Shown here piece by piece: positions 1 through 15,000 of a DNA stretch of 64,000 nucleotides (position 1 is the first letter of the stretch; every line of letters starts with the position of its first letter). Source of the DNA: Pristionchus mayeri (lineage: Eukaryota; Nematoda; Chromadorea; Rhabditida; Neodiplogasteridae); the NCBI GenBank assembly GCA_036245805.1, contig BTRK01000006.1, positions 4,381,613 to 4,445,612 on the forward strand, read 5' to 3'. The notes under the pieces are model-generated. The model saw only the letters and a program-made list of their open reading frames with translations. It was not told where the DNA came from and searched no databases. A program made the position numbers and the translations under genes.

Positions 1-3000
1 TGTTTCAAGATGAATAGAAGGAACGTGAATGAAACATTGATCAATATTAGGTTGACATCGGACCCAAACTCATAAATAATTTTTAATCTAAATGTAAAAC
101 TAACATCCGGATTGTAGCCCTTGTACTCGCCAATGAGCTCAGCGTAGCCACTCTGAAATATTATTTTTAAAAATAATCCAAAATAAAGTAAATCTAAGTT
201 AAGTTAATTTGTAAAATCAATAATCACCTTTCCCAGCACGAGGGGCAGCCAATGCGCGTAGGTGATGTGCTGCACGACGGCGCCGATGATTTTACGAGAC
301 TGCAATGGATAAGTTACGGTAAAGGTGGGCACATCTTCGATATTGGGACCAACAATTCCCACACTCATTTCTAGATATCTCTCCCTGAATACCGTTCACA
401 CATCTCCTCAGCGACAGGGATGGATGAGCAATTATATGGGGAAGGAGTGGAGTGGGCAAATATCGAAGAAGTGCCTCGAGCGATTTTATAGACGTCAAGG
501 GACGACCACGCTATGCGGTGTTGTGCGGTGAGGCCGATTATTGCGGTGAATCCGACTAACATTAAGAGTTTGTATATCGGGTAATTGATTTCCGGGTTGT
601 CCTGATCTAATATGCTTCAAACTGCGTTTTTTTAACGAAACAGCGTTTCATGGTCGATTGAGGATAGAGATCTGGGCAAAAAAATTCAACTTCTATAAAG
701 AGGAATCGATAAAAATCTATCTCATTCGATTTGCTTCCTGATGAGCCTTCTCTCGATATTACAAGATTAAAATAATCATGTTTTGCCAATTTCAGGTCCT
801 TAAATAATTTAATATAATTTTCCGCACCTCCTGATAGATCTTCTCTCCATCCCACAACGGGTTGATCTCCAGTAACTTCGCAGCCAATCGATTGTGCTCC
901 CGCAGGAAGAGAGTGTGCATCGCGGTGAGGCCCAGCTGAAATTATTGATTGATTTATTGATTAACTTTGTCTTTATTACAAATTTATCGATGGCAAACTC
1001 GTCCGGCATGAAAACTATTTTTGTATAGCTGTCGGACTCGATTTTAGTATTTTAGATTTTAGTACCCACGTGTTCAGAAAATAGTAAAATGGTCCTGTGA
1101 TTTCCCAAGTGGTTTTTTGACGATCTAGTATTATTGATTTTGGCTCTGTACCGTTTGAGGGACATATCGCTGATTCTGTCTCGTTTCGGGGGACCCATCA
1201 GAATTGCAGTAGACATTTGTCCCCGCCAAATCCTGCTTGCCCCCCCCCCCCCCCAAAATGGAGAGCCGAGATTTTACCTGTTCATTTGCTCGCAGATCAC
1301 CGGCCAGGAAGCAGCGGATAGGGTTCTCCGCCGAGTTGTTTCTTCTGGAAAATAGGCATTATGCCAATTTTATTATGCCAATTTGGTAACATTAAGAGAC
1401 GTTGCGGATGCAATTTTTCAACTGAAAATGCAATTTCCTACCTGCAGTCCATCATCGAGTCCTTCTCGAAGGGGAGGTAAGGCTTCTGAGAAGAGGAGAC
1501 GATGTCGAATCTGAATTTTAAGAATTTCGAAGTTGCTCAATTTCGAAAAAAAATCCAAAATTAAGACGTGCGAGAACACTTTTGGGTACTCAGGTGATTT
1601 CGCTACCTTGTCATATTACTTATCACGTTCGGTGTATATCGTCACAATCAATAGAAACAATAGGAATGTATTCAAGACAATGTTGATTTCGAAATTAACA
1701 TAATTGCGAACCTAAGCAATCCATGATCTCCGAATAGATCCCTCAGTTCGAGTGCCTGCACTTCGGTGCTGCCGTAGAGGAAGGACGCATCGAGGTAGGA
1801 AGTGAGCTATGAAAGGGAAGATATAATTCTAACTCAGTGCATCACTCAGTTTACGTGGATAGACCGTCATATTGTATTTAATGACGAGTGTGAGAAAGAT
1901 AAATGAGAAAGAAATCCCAATAGCGATAATAGACCAACAATCAATCGCTCACAATATTCATCTGCTCCCTCTGCGTTACTCTCTGGAAGAGCAGGGAAGT
2001 CTCGCCTGATCCGCAAATCGCCCCGGATCGCTCGAATTCGATGCACGGGAACTTGCGGTGATGCTCACTGAATGGGAAATATCGTATTGTGTTTCTTCAA
2101 AACCTATGAACTCGATCAATAACATAGTCGTAGATTAATCTGAGTAGAAATTGCCGAGGTTTTTTGAAAATATATAATTAAAACTATTCAAACAGTAAAC
2201 GATGAATAATTGCATTTTATTTAAATGCAATTTTATTTAAAACATAAAGCGACGGACTTGCCCCTCTGCAGCTTGGGGTCGTCCGGTAGCAGAGGAATGT
2301 TAAAACACGGGTCCACGTTGTCGCACGTGCTGCATGTATTGTTTTTTTGTTTAACTATTCAAATGTATGTTATCATGCCAGTTGAATATATTGTCTTTAC
2401 ATGTTTTGATTTGGATTCAGGCGTTCGAGAAAATACGAAGAAACTATGATTTAAAATCATTGATTTTCTGATGAAATTAAAGTATAATACAAACTTATAT
2501 TCGATAACTTGACTGTCAGCTAGATCAGACTTCTTACCGATTGCAGATCGCTCCCGAAGTGTAGGCGTTTCGCGAGAGTGCCATCGGAGTGTGGGTGATG
2601 TCGTGGTCTGCGAGACGGCTAACGGATTGGCCTTTTTTAGGTTTATGCATAATGGTTTATGTTTAGATGTAGGATTAGGCCCCTTAAGACTGCGTAGTTT
2701 TATTCGAAATCGGATGACAAAAACAGACATTTGACTCATTCTCTTGACCGATTGAGCCGTGAGAAAGGGCTTGTTAGCATTAGGCGTAGTTGAACCGTGT
2801 TGGTCTCCCATGCTCAAGTCAATTGTGCACTTGATTTGCTTACAATATTGGGCATTGATTGGAGGAGTACGCAACCTGGCACACATATCTACCTTTGCGA
2901 CTAAACCTGAGAACGGTACTGGTACAGTATGCACGAGTCAAACATGCAATTGCTCACCAACGAGCTGTCCCCACTGCATCACGAACGAAGAGAGCGAAGT

Positions 3001-6000
3001 GTGCGCGGTGATCTCCCTTGTGGCGACGAGTTGGCGAGATACCTGATCATGATTGTGTTATAGTGAACTTGTGGGGTAGCCCAGTGGTTCAGAAACCCTG
3101 ATCATAATGGTGACCTATCGAACTATTTTAAGATACGGTAGGCCGGTGGTTCAGACTCCATACCAGTCGAGCATTCGGCATCGGGTACCCATTGTAGAGC
3201 TTGCCCTTGTTCCAGCCAGTAGGAGTGTTGAATCCGTTCTGAAATATTTCTGCTATTGCACTATTATACAATATTTCTATTACACTATTATATAATTTTC
3301 TATTATATTATTACAGTATTTCTACTATGATCTACGATTTTTGTTAGAGGGAAGAATGTTGTTCCCAAAAAACAATGTAATGACCTTGAGAAACAGATAA
3401 AGACTAGTGAATTGTGTATCTTCTAATTTCAGTTCGCGATTCACAGCGTGCACTACAGTATCCTTACCTCATACACCGCGGGCAGCAATCGACGTAGAGG
3501 CCATTGAGCCACGCCCCAAGTAGGATTGTCGAGGTTGTTGCACTGGCCGTCGTAGGATCTCAGGTTTTGCGATATTGCTCGGGAATAAGCGCTATCTACT
3601 CTCTCTTCATGCTATAGACTCTCTCGCAAGCAACAACAGCTACTGCTTAAATACGTTAATATGAATCCTATCGATTTTAAACAACTTATCATACTTTACT
3701 TGGATCTTGTTCTGCTCGAATAGTAAAAGTAAGTGTGATGTGAGGTCAGCCGATTTCGAAATTCTAAACTATCCAGGGCTCACCTGTACTTGCTGTGGAA
3801 GCACATGCTCGTGCACGGATTGTTCTTGAAGAGACCGGCCTGAGAACGAGATTTTCTAGACATCATCTCTAGTTACATATATAGCAGCCAGATCATACAA
3901 CATAGGTTCTATTGCATAGCATAAGTTCGATAGGGAGTTTCATTGCTCACAGGCTCTCTCGTCCGCTCAAGCGATGATAGAGTATCGTATATGGGTAAAC
4001 AAATGTCTGTTAATCTGTTTGACGCTGTATTATAATTATCTATTACCTGACACCCGGACAGTTCCATGATCGTCTGCACGTGCGAGGGCGCGAGGACGGA
4101 TTCGAAGGAGATATTGGCACCGGAAATGTCGACGCCAGCGAGGTTGAGACCTGAAATGGGCGGATATTGAACCGGAAATGAACTCGAAAACTCACCGCCA
4201 TCCACATGAGCGTTCACCAATCTGATACTCTCCTCGTAAATTTCGCGCGCCTTCGATAGTTCGACTGCCTGAAATTTTGAAATTATGCAATGACTAAAAT
4301 ATAGAAATATCAAAATGGTCCTCATGAAATGGTTCTCGTCTGAAATGTGACAAATACAGACAAGTATTGGGCTAAAATTGTCAACATTGGGCGTTCTTTA
4401 TTGTTCTGTAGCCATTCCAAAGAGAAGAAGTGACCTTGGCTGGAATGGCGAAGCGGAACAGCTTCTTCATGTCGGCAACTGATTTGACGCCATCTTGCGA
4501 CAGTGCGAGACGAGTAGAGTTAATGGCTCTGCAGTGATTGTTCATCCCGGCGGATCTGGTCGCACATGAGACAGAGGCAGTAGGTTCCCATCGAGTTCCA
4601 CCAATAGGTCTAATTGTCCCCCCTCTCATGTGTCTTGTCTTTCTTTTAATGCGAGATCGGTGAGAAACAAAATTGATACAATTTCTTTCATCCTGAATTC
4701 TCATGAACATAGTATTCTTTTCATTACCGAGACTTGGCTTGATTCTGATGATCCTGATGCTCTAGTGATAGGCAGAAATCCTGACTACTTTTGTTTTCGA
4801 AGAGATAGAACACTTTCTGCTGATCAATCTCGTGGTGGCGGAGTAGCTCTCCTAATACACTCTTCGATGAAACCAATTCTAATTTCTACTTTCACTTCAC
4901 ACTCTTTAGAATGCGCAGTTGTTGATATTCACATTCCCTCTTCTAAAATTCCAATAAGGCTAGCAGTTGTATATAGATCACCGAATGCTCCTGACCAATC
5001 GACCATTGAACTTATTGAATTTCTTTCTAAGCTTACTACTAGTAATGAAACTTTCATTATCTCTGGTGATCTAAATTTCCCTGAAATTGATTGGCTCGGA
5101 CTAACATGCCCGCAACCTAATCCTTTCCTTGATTTCGCTTCCGATAACTACTTCACCCAATTAGTGAGTTTTCCTACGCGTGATAATAATGTCTTAGATC
5201 TAGTATTGTGCAATACAAATGCTATATCAACGATAGATCCGTCTACCCCTCTTAGTGATCATCTGAGCATAGTTTTCAAATTAAGCATTTCCATGCCAGC
5301 TTCACTCCCCCATATTCCTTCTCGTCTTTATCAATATGCCGATTGGAATGCAATTAATCAATCTATTGCTTCTATCAATTGGTGCAATGACCTTTGTTTG
5401 CTAGATGCTGATCAGTCATTCAATTATTTTGCTCACAAGATCAATGAAATTCTCAATCAATTTGTTCCCCGCTCTAAAGCAGCTGATTACTCTAAGTATC
5501 CTAAACGCCTTAAGATATTACACAGTAAGTGTAACCGATATTTCGCAATAGCGCCTAACAGCACCCAAGCTAGGAAACTAAAATCTCGTTTTGATAAGGA
5601 ATTGCTGAAATTCGAATGTGAAAACGAAATACGTATCGTAAACAGCGGAAATGTTAGAAAATATTGGACATTATGTAAAGAAAGACTAAGCTCGCCTAAG
5701 GTTTCAACTCCCGATATTATTGATCTTAACGGAAATACCATAGTGGAGGATTCCCAAGGAGCACACGCTTTTAATAAGTATTTCGCGTCTGTATCCACCG
5801 TCCCACAAGTTTCTCATCTCCCCCCAATCACGAACCAAGTCCCCGATTAACAGTATCACACCTGCAGATATACTGTCTGTACTTCGTGATATTACGCCTA
5901 AAATTAATTTCTCTCCGGATGGAATACCAAATCTAGTATATTCAAAATGTAAAAATTCTATCTTCTCACTACTTACCATCATTTTTAATAAAAGCTTAAT

Positions 6001-9000
6001 CACTCAAAAAGTTCCCGAGATTTGGAAGCAATCGTTAAGCCCATACCGAAAGCGTCTAACAATCACATCTCTAATTTTCGTCCTATTTCTCTCACTTGCA
6101 GTGCCTCAAAAATTTTCGAGAAAATCCTAATCAGAGAAATGGTAGAGTTTCTTGAAAATAATTCCAAGCTTGACCCTCACCAAGCTGGCTTCCGTCAATT
6201 TAGATCCACCACTACCCAATTGACTGAAACTCATTCCTTTTATGTATCTCTTATATCCAAGAGAAAATCATACGATGCCATATATTTCGATTTCAAGAAA
6301 GCTTTTGACTCTATTGACCATAGATTGCTTCTTCATAAGCTCAGCAAATTAGGTTTTTCTAACAATTTAGTTTCATGGTTCAGAGATTATCTTTCAGATA
6401 GGAAACAGTTTGTGTTAGTGAATAGGTCACTATCTCAACCAATCACAGTCATATCTGGCGTACCACAAGGTTCATGCATTGACCCTCTCCTATTTAATCT
6501 CTTCATTAACGACTTGCGCGATGCAATCCCTTCTGACATCAAATACGGTATCTATGCTGATGACCTGAAAATATTCGCTGAAGTTCCAAAATTTTCTTCC
6601 CTTTTACAGCAAACTATCGATGACATATCATCTTGGGCTGCGCGGTGGAATATGAATCTGTCAGAAACGAAATGCTCGGTTATGCACTATGGACCTTTAA
6701 GGGCGCGTGCAAAATACGATTTGAGCAATACCACTCTTGCAGCTGTGAGTGTAGTTAAAGACCTTGGCATTCTTATGTCTCCCGATCTTACCTTCAAGGC
6801 CCACATCCAAAAATTGATACTAAAGTACGCGCTAAGATTAATGTCCTCTTCAAATCATTTAGGAGTTCCGATCCATAAATATACCTAAAAGCGTATAAGG
6901 CTTTTATCTTACCGTTAGCAATGTATGCCAGCCCCATTTGGAATCCAACGGCTATTGGTCTCACTAATACGCTTGAGTCATTGCAAAGAAACTTTTCCCG
7001 TAGAATGTTTAGAAGATGCGAACTCGATGTCACCACTAAATACTATGACAGAATTAAATATCTCGGGATAATAACTTTAGAGCGCAAAAGGATCATCACA
7101 GACCTATTATTTCTCTATAACTGTGTTCATGGAAATAATAAATTAGATAATTCATTCTTATTTCGAGTTTCACCGATCTCTCATAATCTTCGCTCAGCAC
7201 ACCCCCTACGGCTTTCTATTCCCTATCTAAAAAAAGCACTCATTCCACTGTTGTAAGTAGAACTATTAATGTTTGGAATAACCTACCTTATGATATTGTA
7301 TCTTCCCCCGCACATAAATTCCGTGCCCATATAGTTTCCCTCACACAACAAGACCTCCCCCCTTCAGTTATACGTATCTAGTATACTATACCACCCCTAC
7401 TGCCTCGACCCCCCACACAACGAATCGCAAGGAGCGACGTAACTTCCATCAACTACATCAAGGATAATCCAATACCTCCTATGCACTCTGAATGGATGGA
7501 ATAAAAATTTGTATTTGTATTTGTACTTTTCATCTACCGTATTACCTGTCAACATTTGCCCTCGCTCGGTCGACGATGTTCCTCAGCGTTTCCTCTTGCA
7601 GTGCATTATCGATCGCAGCCACGCCCCTGACCTTCAAGTGGAGTACGGTAATCGATTGGTAGATCATGCACCTACTTCTTCACACTATCTGTTCACTTTA
7701 AACAAGTTTCCGTTAAAAATAACTCGTACCCTCTCATCTTCCTGTGCGCTCTCTCATTCAGGATTCTCTTCTTGGAATTTTTTGTATCATTTTCAGATGT
7801 TTCACGTGCGCTATACACATGACCTATATAGCGCACATGAAACATGTCTGAAAACGATTAGGGTTGACAAAACGAACATCGAACAGCTATTCGAAACGCA
7901 CGTAGAATGACTCTGATTGCGCATACTACGTGCGGAATGATACGAACAGTGATTCGAAATCCCCCTCGATCGACTCTCATTCCGCAATGAATGCAAATTG
8001 AGGTCTCTCTCTCACCTAAATTCGTTGAGTGATATTGAAACATACCTGAATCTAAAAGACTAAAGGCAAAAATGACCCCGAGACTATATTACCCCCTTGA
8101 AACATAATAGAATAACTCCACATTCGATTTTCAGACCAATACATTCCACATCGATTCGAACAATGAAATTGATTCGAACTCGATTCGAACACTCCTTTGT
8201 TCGACTCTCATTGCGGAACGAAAGTAATTTGAATCCCAGAGATTGCGCAATATATTGAAATTGGTTTCTCGATGCGAACTGTTCGTTGTTCGTGTTCGTT
8301 TCGTCAACCCTAAAAACGATACAAAAATTTTCCAATAATAAGTTATTATTGGAAAATTTTTGTTTTTCTTGAAATTTTTGTTTTTGAAAATTTTTCTGAA
8401 AATCGAATGTGGAGTTATTCTATTATGTTTCAAGGGGGTAATATAGTCTCGGGGTCATTTTTGCCTTTAGTCTTTTAGATTCAGGTATGTTTCAATATCA
8501 CTCAACGAATTTAGGTGAGAGAGAGACCTCAATTTGCATTCATTGCGGAATGAGAGTCGATCGAGGGGGATTTCGAATCACTGTTCGTATCATTCCGCAC
8601 GTAGTATGCGCAATCAGAGTCATTCTATGTGCGTTTCGAATAGCTGTTCGATGTTCGTTTTGTCAACCCTAATAATAACCCTACTCTCATTCGTCTAACT
8701 AACTTCAGAGCACGCGAAATGACAAGAGACTAGAATATAAAAATAACTCACCGTCAGTCGAGCCTCCGCCATCATCGATCCGACGGTATTACCTGAACCA
8801 TTGATTAATTAAAATCTTGAAAAATCGATAAATGTAGGTCACAATCTACCTTTTTCACTCACCCGCCATGCACGAGAAGATGCCGTCGTCTTGTCGGGAG
8901 ACTGGAGAGATTGTCAGTTCAGTGCCATCGGTGGAGACCTGAATACGAATGGTTTCAGTCATGACTTCCTTCAGTTTGTGTGCATTTACACGCACTTTCT

Positions 9001-12000
9001 CGCCACCGGCCGAGAAAGTGCATGGAAAATTTAGAGACGCTTGCCAGAATTGCGAACAATAGTAGAGTTAGGAGTAACTCGGCTTTCGCCTACGGGGGGA
9101 TAGCATTGGTTCCGCACAGTACCATACACTGTCGGGCCTTCCTCCTATTTCACACATTATCTAGCCCGGTCGATAAAACGAAGATACTGTAGTATCATTT
9201 CTCGAACTCTACGCTCAACGGCAGTCGTGCAAGTTAGAGAGCACGCCTAATGAGGTGATTTATTTACATCGATGACACGCATTTGATAATTTTTGGCCCA
9301 CGATCTCCTCTTCCATTCGCGCATTGTTTTTCAATATTTTCGTTTCGAAAATGCAATACCGAATTCGAATGAGTTTCAGATTATTCATTTATCCCCGAAG
9401 TTGTTGGGTTTCTCAGTTACTGAATGTTGACATAAGGAAAATCTCAAATTCATTCCCTCACCGCGAATCGTCCCTTCAGATGCGGAATCTCGGCACCATC
9501 GAAGAACCAGGTGATGAAGGGTCGAGGTACTCCGCGCGCCTTGCACCGTAGCGTGACCTACCCAATATCGATTGATTATGATAAAGCTCCATCAGAATTT
9601 GCAACACATCAGCTTGATTGACGGTACGATCTACTTTTTTTGGCTTAGTCTCCTACATCCCTGTGCAATTGACAGACTGTAACTAGATAACTGTATCCCT
9701 TGAATTATCGATTGTTCGCTGCTACAGTATCCTACCGTACCCGTTCGCCTGGATTGACTGCCATCGAATGGGGCGCGTCGTAGATCGAGGGAGGTACGCT
9801 GAGAATGTCGATTTTTTACCGCAACAAATTCATGATTGTCAACGGGCTCAACACAATTCACATTACAATGCAATACCCACATCCCGGTATTCACGTTAGA
9901 GCTCTTGCAAATTCTGTAAAAATGAAACTGAAACCTGCTTATCAGGTCAATTCTCACGGAGGATTCGATGCGACCGTGCGCATTCGCAGCACGGCAGACG
10001 TAGCTGTAATTGGATAATTGTATTAATTTTTTAATTAGGTTTAATTCGGTTTTTAATTCGGTTTTTAATTAGATTTCAAATTTTTAAAAAAATATTTGTT
10101 TCAGAATAACTTAAAAGTATGAGAATTTTGAGCCCGTCCAATGTCTGTTTTTCGTGAGTTCAATATTTAGAAAACTATATTCCTGTTTCTCACCTTCCCA
10201 CATCGCTCTCCAGGAACGGGTACACTTTGAGGATCTGATTGCCATTGGTCAGTTCGTGCTTGCGAGAGTGAGAGAGACGCGCGCCTCTGAACCACCACTC
10301 GACGTGCGGCCGGGGCGAGCCAGTGACCTGATATTACGCAGATGATCTTGTTTGAATATCGTATTTATCCATTTTGTGCACTCTCACTAGAAAAATAAGT
10401 AACATCCAGTGTTTGAAACGATATTTTCCCAAAAGCAGGCAAGTCAGCAACTGTTCTGCGACATTTTACAATAAATCACATTTTAAAATAACAGATTACA
10501 ATAAATCAACACAAAATCATCAGTCGACTTCCCACCTCGCAATGGATCTTCACCGGTGTTCCCTCTCTGAAGGTATTGTCGACGGACTTGAAAGTGAAAA
10601 CGGGCGCCGATCCTTGGGAAGAGGAGAGCTGACGACGGGCTCTGGAGAGCGTGATATTTAAACTTTCCAAAATCAATTCGAAAATGATAAGGTCATTGCG
10701 CAAAACATCTGAATATGTGCCCCTTTTTCTGGTACATAATTTATTTTAGTTGTCGAACATTGAAATTCGCGGAGACGGTTAGGATACCTTTTACGGAGAA
10801 CCGCAGATTCCACATACAACGTTTCTAGACAAAATCTTCACCTCACTGCCATCGGTCGCCTCTCGAAGGTGCACGAGAATTGGGAGGGGTCGCCATTGGC
10901 GGGGACTGGAATCGATCATCGCAAAGTGTTTTTATTCCTTATCGGAGCCTCAATTATCATCATCTCGATCTTCACTTGTTACAAATATCACTGGCGAAAC
11001 CTATTCAAATTTCTGAAGTTTGTCGAGTGCATGTTCCGACAGTTTCTGAAGCCCTGCGTGATTTTGTAATCTTGTCTCGCATTACTTCCGTTTGATCAAC
11101 TCTCGCAGAGAGTCGCAATTACTAAGTGAAATTGTCTACACAACATCATCTGCTTCACCTAAAAGACATCGGAACTCTCTCTACCTGCGAGACTGCCGTT
11201 GGGGAAGGCAGTGTATGCATCCGGGAATGACTCGTACATCTCTTTCTCCCTAAAATAACGAAAATTTACTACAGTGAGTTTGAACAATTCTGAATGTTGC
11301 GAGCCATTCGTCCCCTATGTTTGCATATATGCATATATAAATATATTTATTTTTTACCGAAAATATTAGGTTGAATAGAAAGTCTTTATAAACTTTTTAT
11401 TTCCCTTCTTCTGACAATAAAGCACAAGAGCAAAATCAAACATATGCACCATTGTTATCTACGACAAATCTCCAACGTTCAGGCAACTTATGGATTCCCT
11501 CCTTATAGAACCCATCTCGGCGCGAATTAAAATATTGCTTGAGTGCGGCCTCGATCGCCCCACGGGAAGTGAAGGATCTCTGATCGAAATGACGGGTCAG
11601 ATCTGAGAACAACCAATAATCCGAAGGGGCCAAGTCAGGAGAATACGGTGGATGAGGGAGAATCATCCAGCCATATTTGGACAGCTCTTGCTTGACCTGC
11701 CGTGCAACATGGGGTCGGGCGTTATCGTGTTGAGAGTACACTTTCTTGCCGTTCAGGGGAGATTGTGCGACTTTCTTCTTGAGATTCTGTAGTTGTTTCG
11801 TGTAGACGTCTCCAGTAATTGTCCGCCCCTCAGGTAGGAGTTCCCAGTAAATCGGGCCATCCACTCCCCACCAGACAGAGAGCAAGATTTTCTTGGGGTG
11901 AAGGTCAGGCTTTGCGACGTCCTGTGGGGTCTCATTGGCATCCACCCACTGTGCCCTCCTATGGTGATTTTCATAGTAGACCCACTTCTCGTCCCCTGTT

Positions 12001-15000
12001 ATGAGACGGTCCAACCATCGATCTCCAGCGTGAAGATTGAGTAGAGAAAGGGAATCGTCAACATGGTGGTCAAGCTGGTCTTGGGTCAATTCGTGGGGTA
12101 TGAAACGGCCTAGCTTCTTCTTCTTGCCAATGGAGACCAAACCATTTACGATGGTGCCTTGCGATACCCCAAGTGTGGATGCCATGTCGCGGGTGCTTTG
12201 GAAGGGATCCGATTCCACTACGATCCGTAGTGCATCCAAATCCAGCTCGGGTGGCCTCCCAGACCGGTCACGATCATCCATGGAAAAGTCCCCCTTCTCG
12301 AAGCGTTGGTACCAATTGCGTATGGTCTGGTAGTGAGGGGCATATGACTCGTAGACTTCAGCCAACTGACGTTCCGATTCCTTCATTGTAGTGTGAGAGA
12401 GGAATAAGAATAACAGAACGTTGCGGATGTGCAAGGCCGTGGGAACAAACATCGTGGTCTTACTAGTGGCAGAATGAAAAGATTGGAATGGGAGGTTGTT
12501 GACCACATAGTCCCTTTGTCATGTGTTATTCACTAGAGGCGAGGGAACACCAAAGGTATCCTGCACAGAGCAGTGATCGAGCAAAACAGTTGATAAAGAC
12601 TTTCTGTTCAACCTAATATAAATATGATCTATAGTAGCATTCGTAAATTTATTTATTTTGCATTCATCTTGCAGCAATAATCATTTACTAGCTCTCCCCG
12701 AGTGACAAATGTGATTGGTGAAACCTATTTGAATAGCATCAATTCAAGCAACTACGATAATCTTTTTGATAAGTAACAGCTCCCATTGGCCAATGCAATT
12801 CCGCTGAAATATTGTAGACAACGATTTATGATCAAAGAGTGCTCACTTGTACAGCCAGATTGAGGTCTCAGCATACGGGCAAGATAGAACCTTGCTTTCC
12901 CTGAAGATAACTTTTGTCGAATTTCAGAATTAACCCTCATGATGAAGAGTGATATGTGATGTGCTCAGATGCTTCTAATAATTCATGAAAAAATTGCAAT
13001 TGCTTGCTAGAATGGATTATCCTCGTTCTGTATACGTTAGAGTTTCAATTTTCAGGTCATTCAGGCTCATTTTCAGATATGTTACAGATGCTCTACATAT
13101 GTTAAGAGCTTATCAGCTATGTAGCGCGCCTGAAACACATCCGAAAGTGGCCTAAAATTACCTGAAAATTGAAACCCTTGTAAACGTATAACCAATATTA
13201 AAGGAGGAGTAAATACAAACGCGCGCCCGGTTGGAATATGTTTCACTTAGGGACGCAATCTCTTCAAGTCGCGTGCTATCTCGCCCCTTCCCTGAGATTT
13301 CTCTGATCTGGCTCCCAGCCAACTAGCTATAACTCTGTTCGGAATGGAGATATCAATGTGAAAATTTCGGAGCTTCTTATCGTTGTGGAGCTCTAGGTAG
13401 TGCATATGATATCTTCAAAAATTGAAATTTGAGTTTACTCCTCCTTTAAGGATGAAATAACTCAAAAAACACTAAAGAGTCTTAAGACGTGTTTTAATAC
13501 CTGGATGACCTCTCGACCTCGGCCTCGGGACATGAAAGATCGTCAGCCTGAAGTCAGGGATCAAAGATCACAGGAATCAAAGATCAAAGATCACAGAGAT
13601 CAAAGATTCTCCCATGTATGCCTTATCTTCAGAGTAGCATTATTTAATTCGCCACACTTATGTGGTAATGTCCAATAATGTGTGGAGAAATACAGACAAG
13701 GAACCTCAAGAGCAGGTGACTAGAGACTACGTACCGTTGGTAGAATTTTGCCCATGTCACTTCTTCCTTCCATCTCTCGCATTTTCCCTGTGCAGTAAGG
13801 CATGCACAATGACCTACCTCGAGGCTGGCAATTTCCCTGGTCGACAGCTTCTTGGGCGAGTGGCAGTGGACGGTCTTCGATGAATCTTTCTTGATGATTC
13901 CAAGGAACGGCTTCAGTCTGAAGGAGATCAAAGATCATTTTCAATATCATTACCACATATCTACAATTTATGCTAAATCCTGCAAACCATTGCGCTAAAT
14001 GTAGACAGAACAAAATGAATTTCATGAAAAATTGATTAATTTCTGAAGTCAAAAATCAAACATAACGCTCACCGACAGTCGCAGTTGATGGGATTGCCGT
14101 TGATACGAAAGATTTTCAACCTCTTTGCGTTGACCTGTAAACAAATTTAACTATTAGTGAATACAATAATGTGAAACAAATATTGAATAAACCTCAATAA
14201 TTTCAGTAATAGGAAGCAAGTGAAACATAACTGTCCAGCTACATGTCTATTTGTTTTCGTAATTTTGGTGAACGCTAGTTGTGAATGCTAGTTGTGAATG
14301 ATGACCGTTAATAACTTGACGTTGTTTCTTGTGCATTCTTGTTCAATTGTCTGGCATAATTGCTCGATTTACAATTGATAAATCAATACATCAATACCAG
14401 TAGATCAGTGGGCAGTGAGTGGAGATGGTTGTGCGAGAGATCGAGCGTATGCAGTGACGAGAGAGCATCCAGGGCGGATGAGGAGAGATGCGTGATCCTG
14501 AGAGGAAAATAGTGGATTACGGTAGTTATGTCCATGCAAGGGTGCACGTATAGATTCCATATTGCCATCAATAATCTTGTCCTTCTATGATTTTTGAAGC
14601 TCACAAATGTCATATTGCGAAGTCATCTGGCTCATTAATGTCTCATTAATTAGTGTCTCATTAATTTGTTAATACGAATCCAAGCATACATTAAAGTTAC
14701 CCAATACCCATGAAATTATTTGAATTTGCTCGCTTGCCTGATCACGACAAAAAGGAAGAGAGATTATGCAAAACCAAGAGAGCGGGCGTGATCATGCACG
14801 CGCGCAAGTTCAAATAATTACACGGGTGTTGGGTAACTTTAAGACACCAATCGCAGACTGACTTATTATGGCGCAGCTCCAGTATCTTCACTCGGGAAGT
14901 GCGCAGAGCCAGGGAGTGCACGGAAGTGATATCATTATGCCCGAGGGCGAGATGGGAGAGGGCGGGGTAGGAGTCGAGGAAGTTCTGGAATTTTTTTATA

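Noticed and set aside
3060..3130. tRNA-like GTGGGGTAGCCCAGTGGTTCAG
   Set aside because: It resembles A and B boxes only loosely; no acceptor stem, anticodon arm or terminator could be formed.
13700..13800. 30-bp intron splitting the LRR C-cap exon
   Set aside because: A GTAGGT...ACAG pair exists, but the frame is open straight through and 30 bp is too short for a nematode intron; a continuous exon is simpler.
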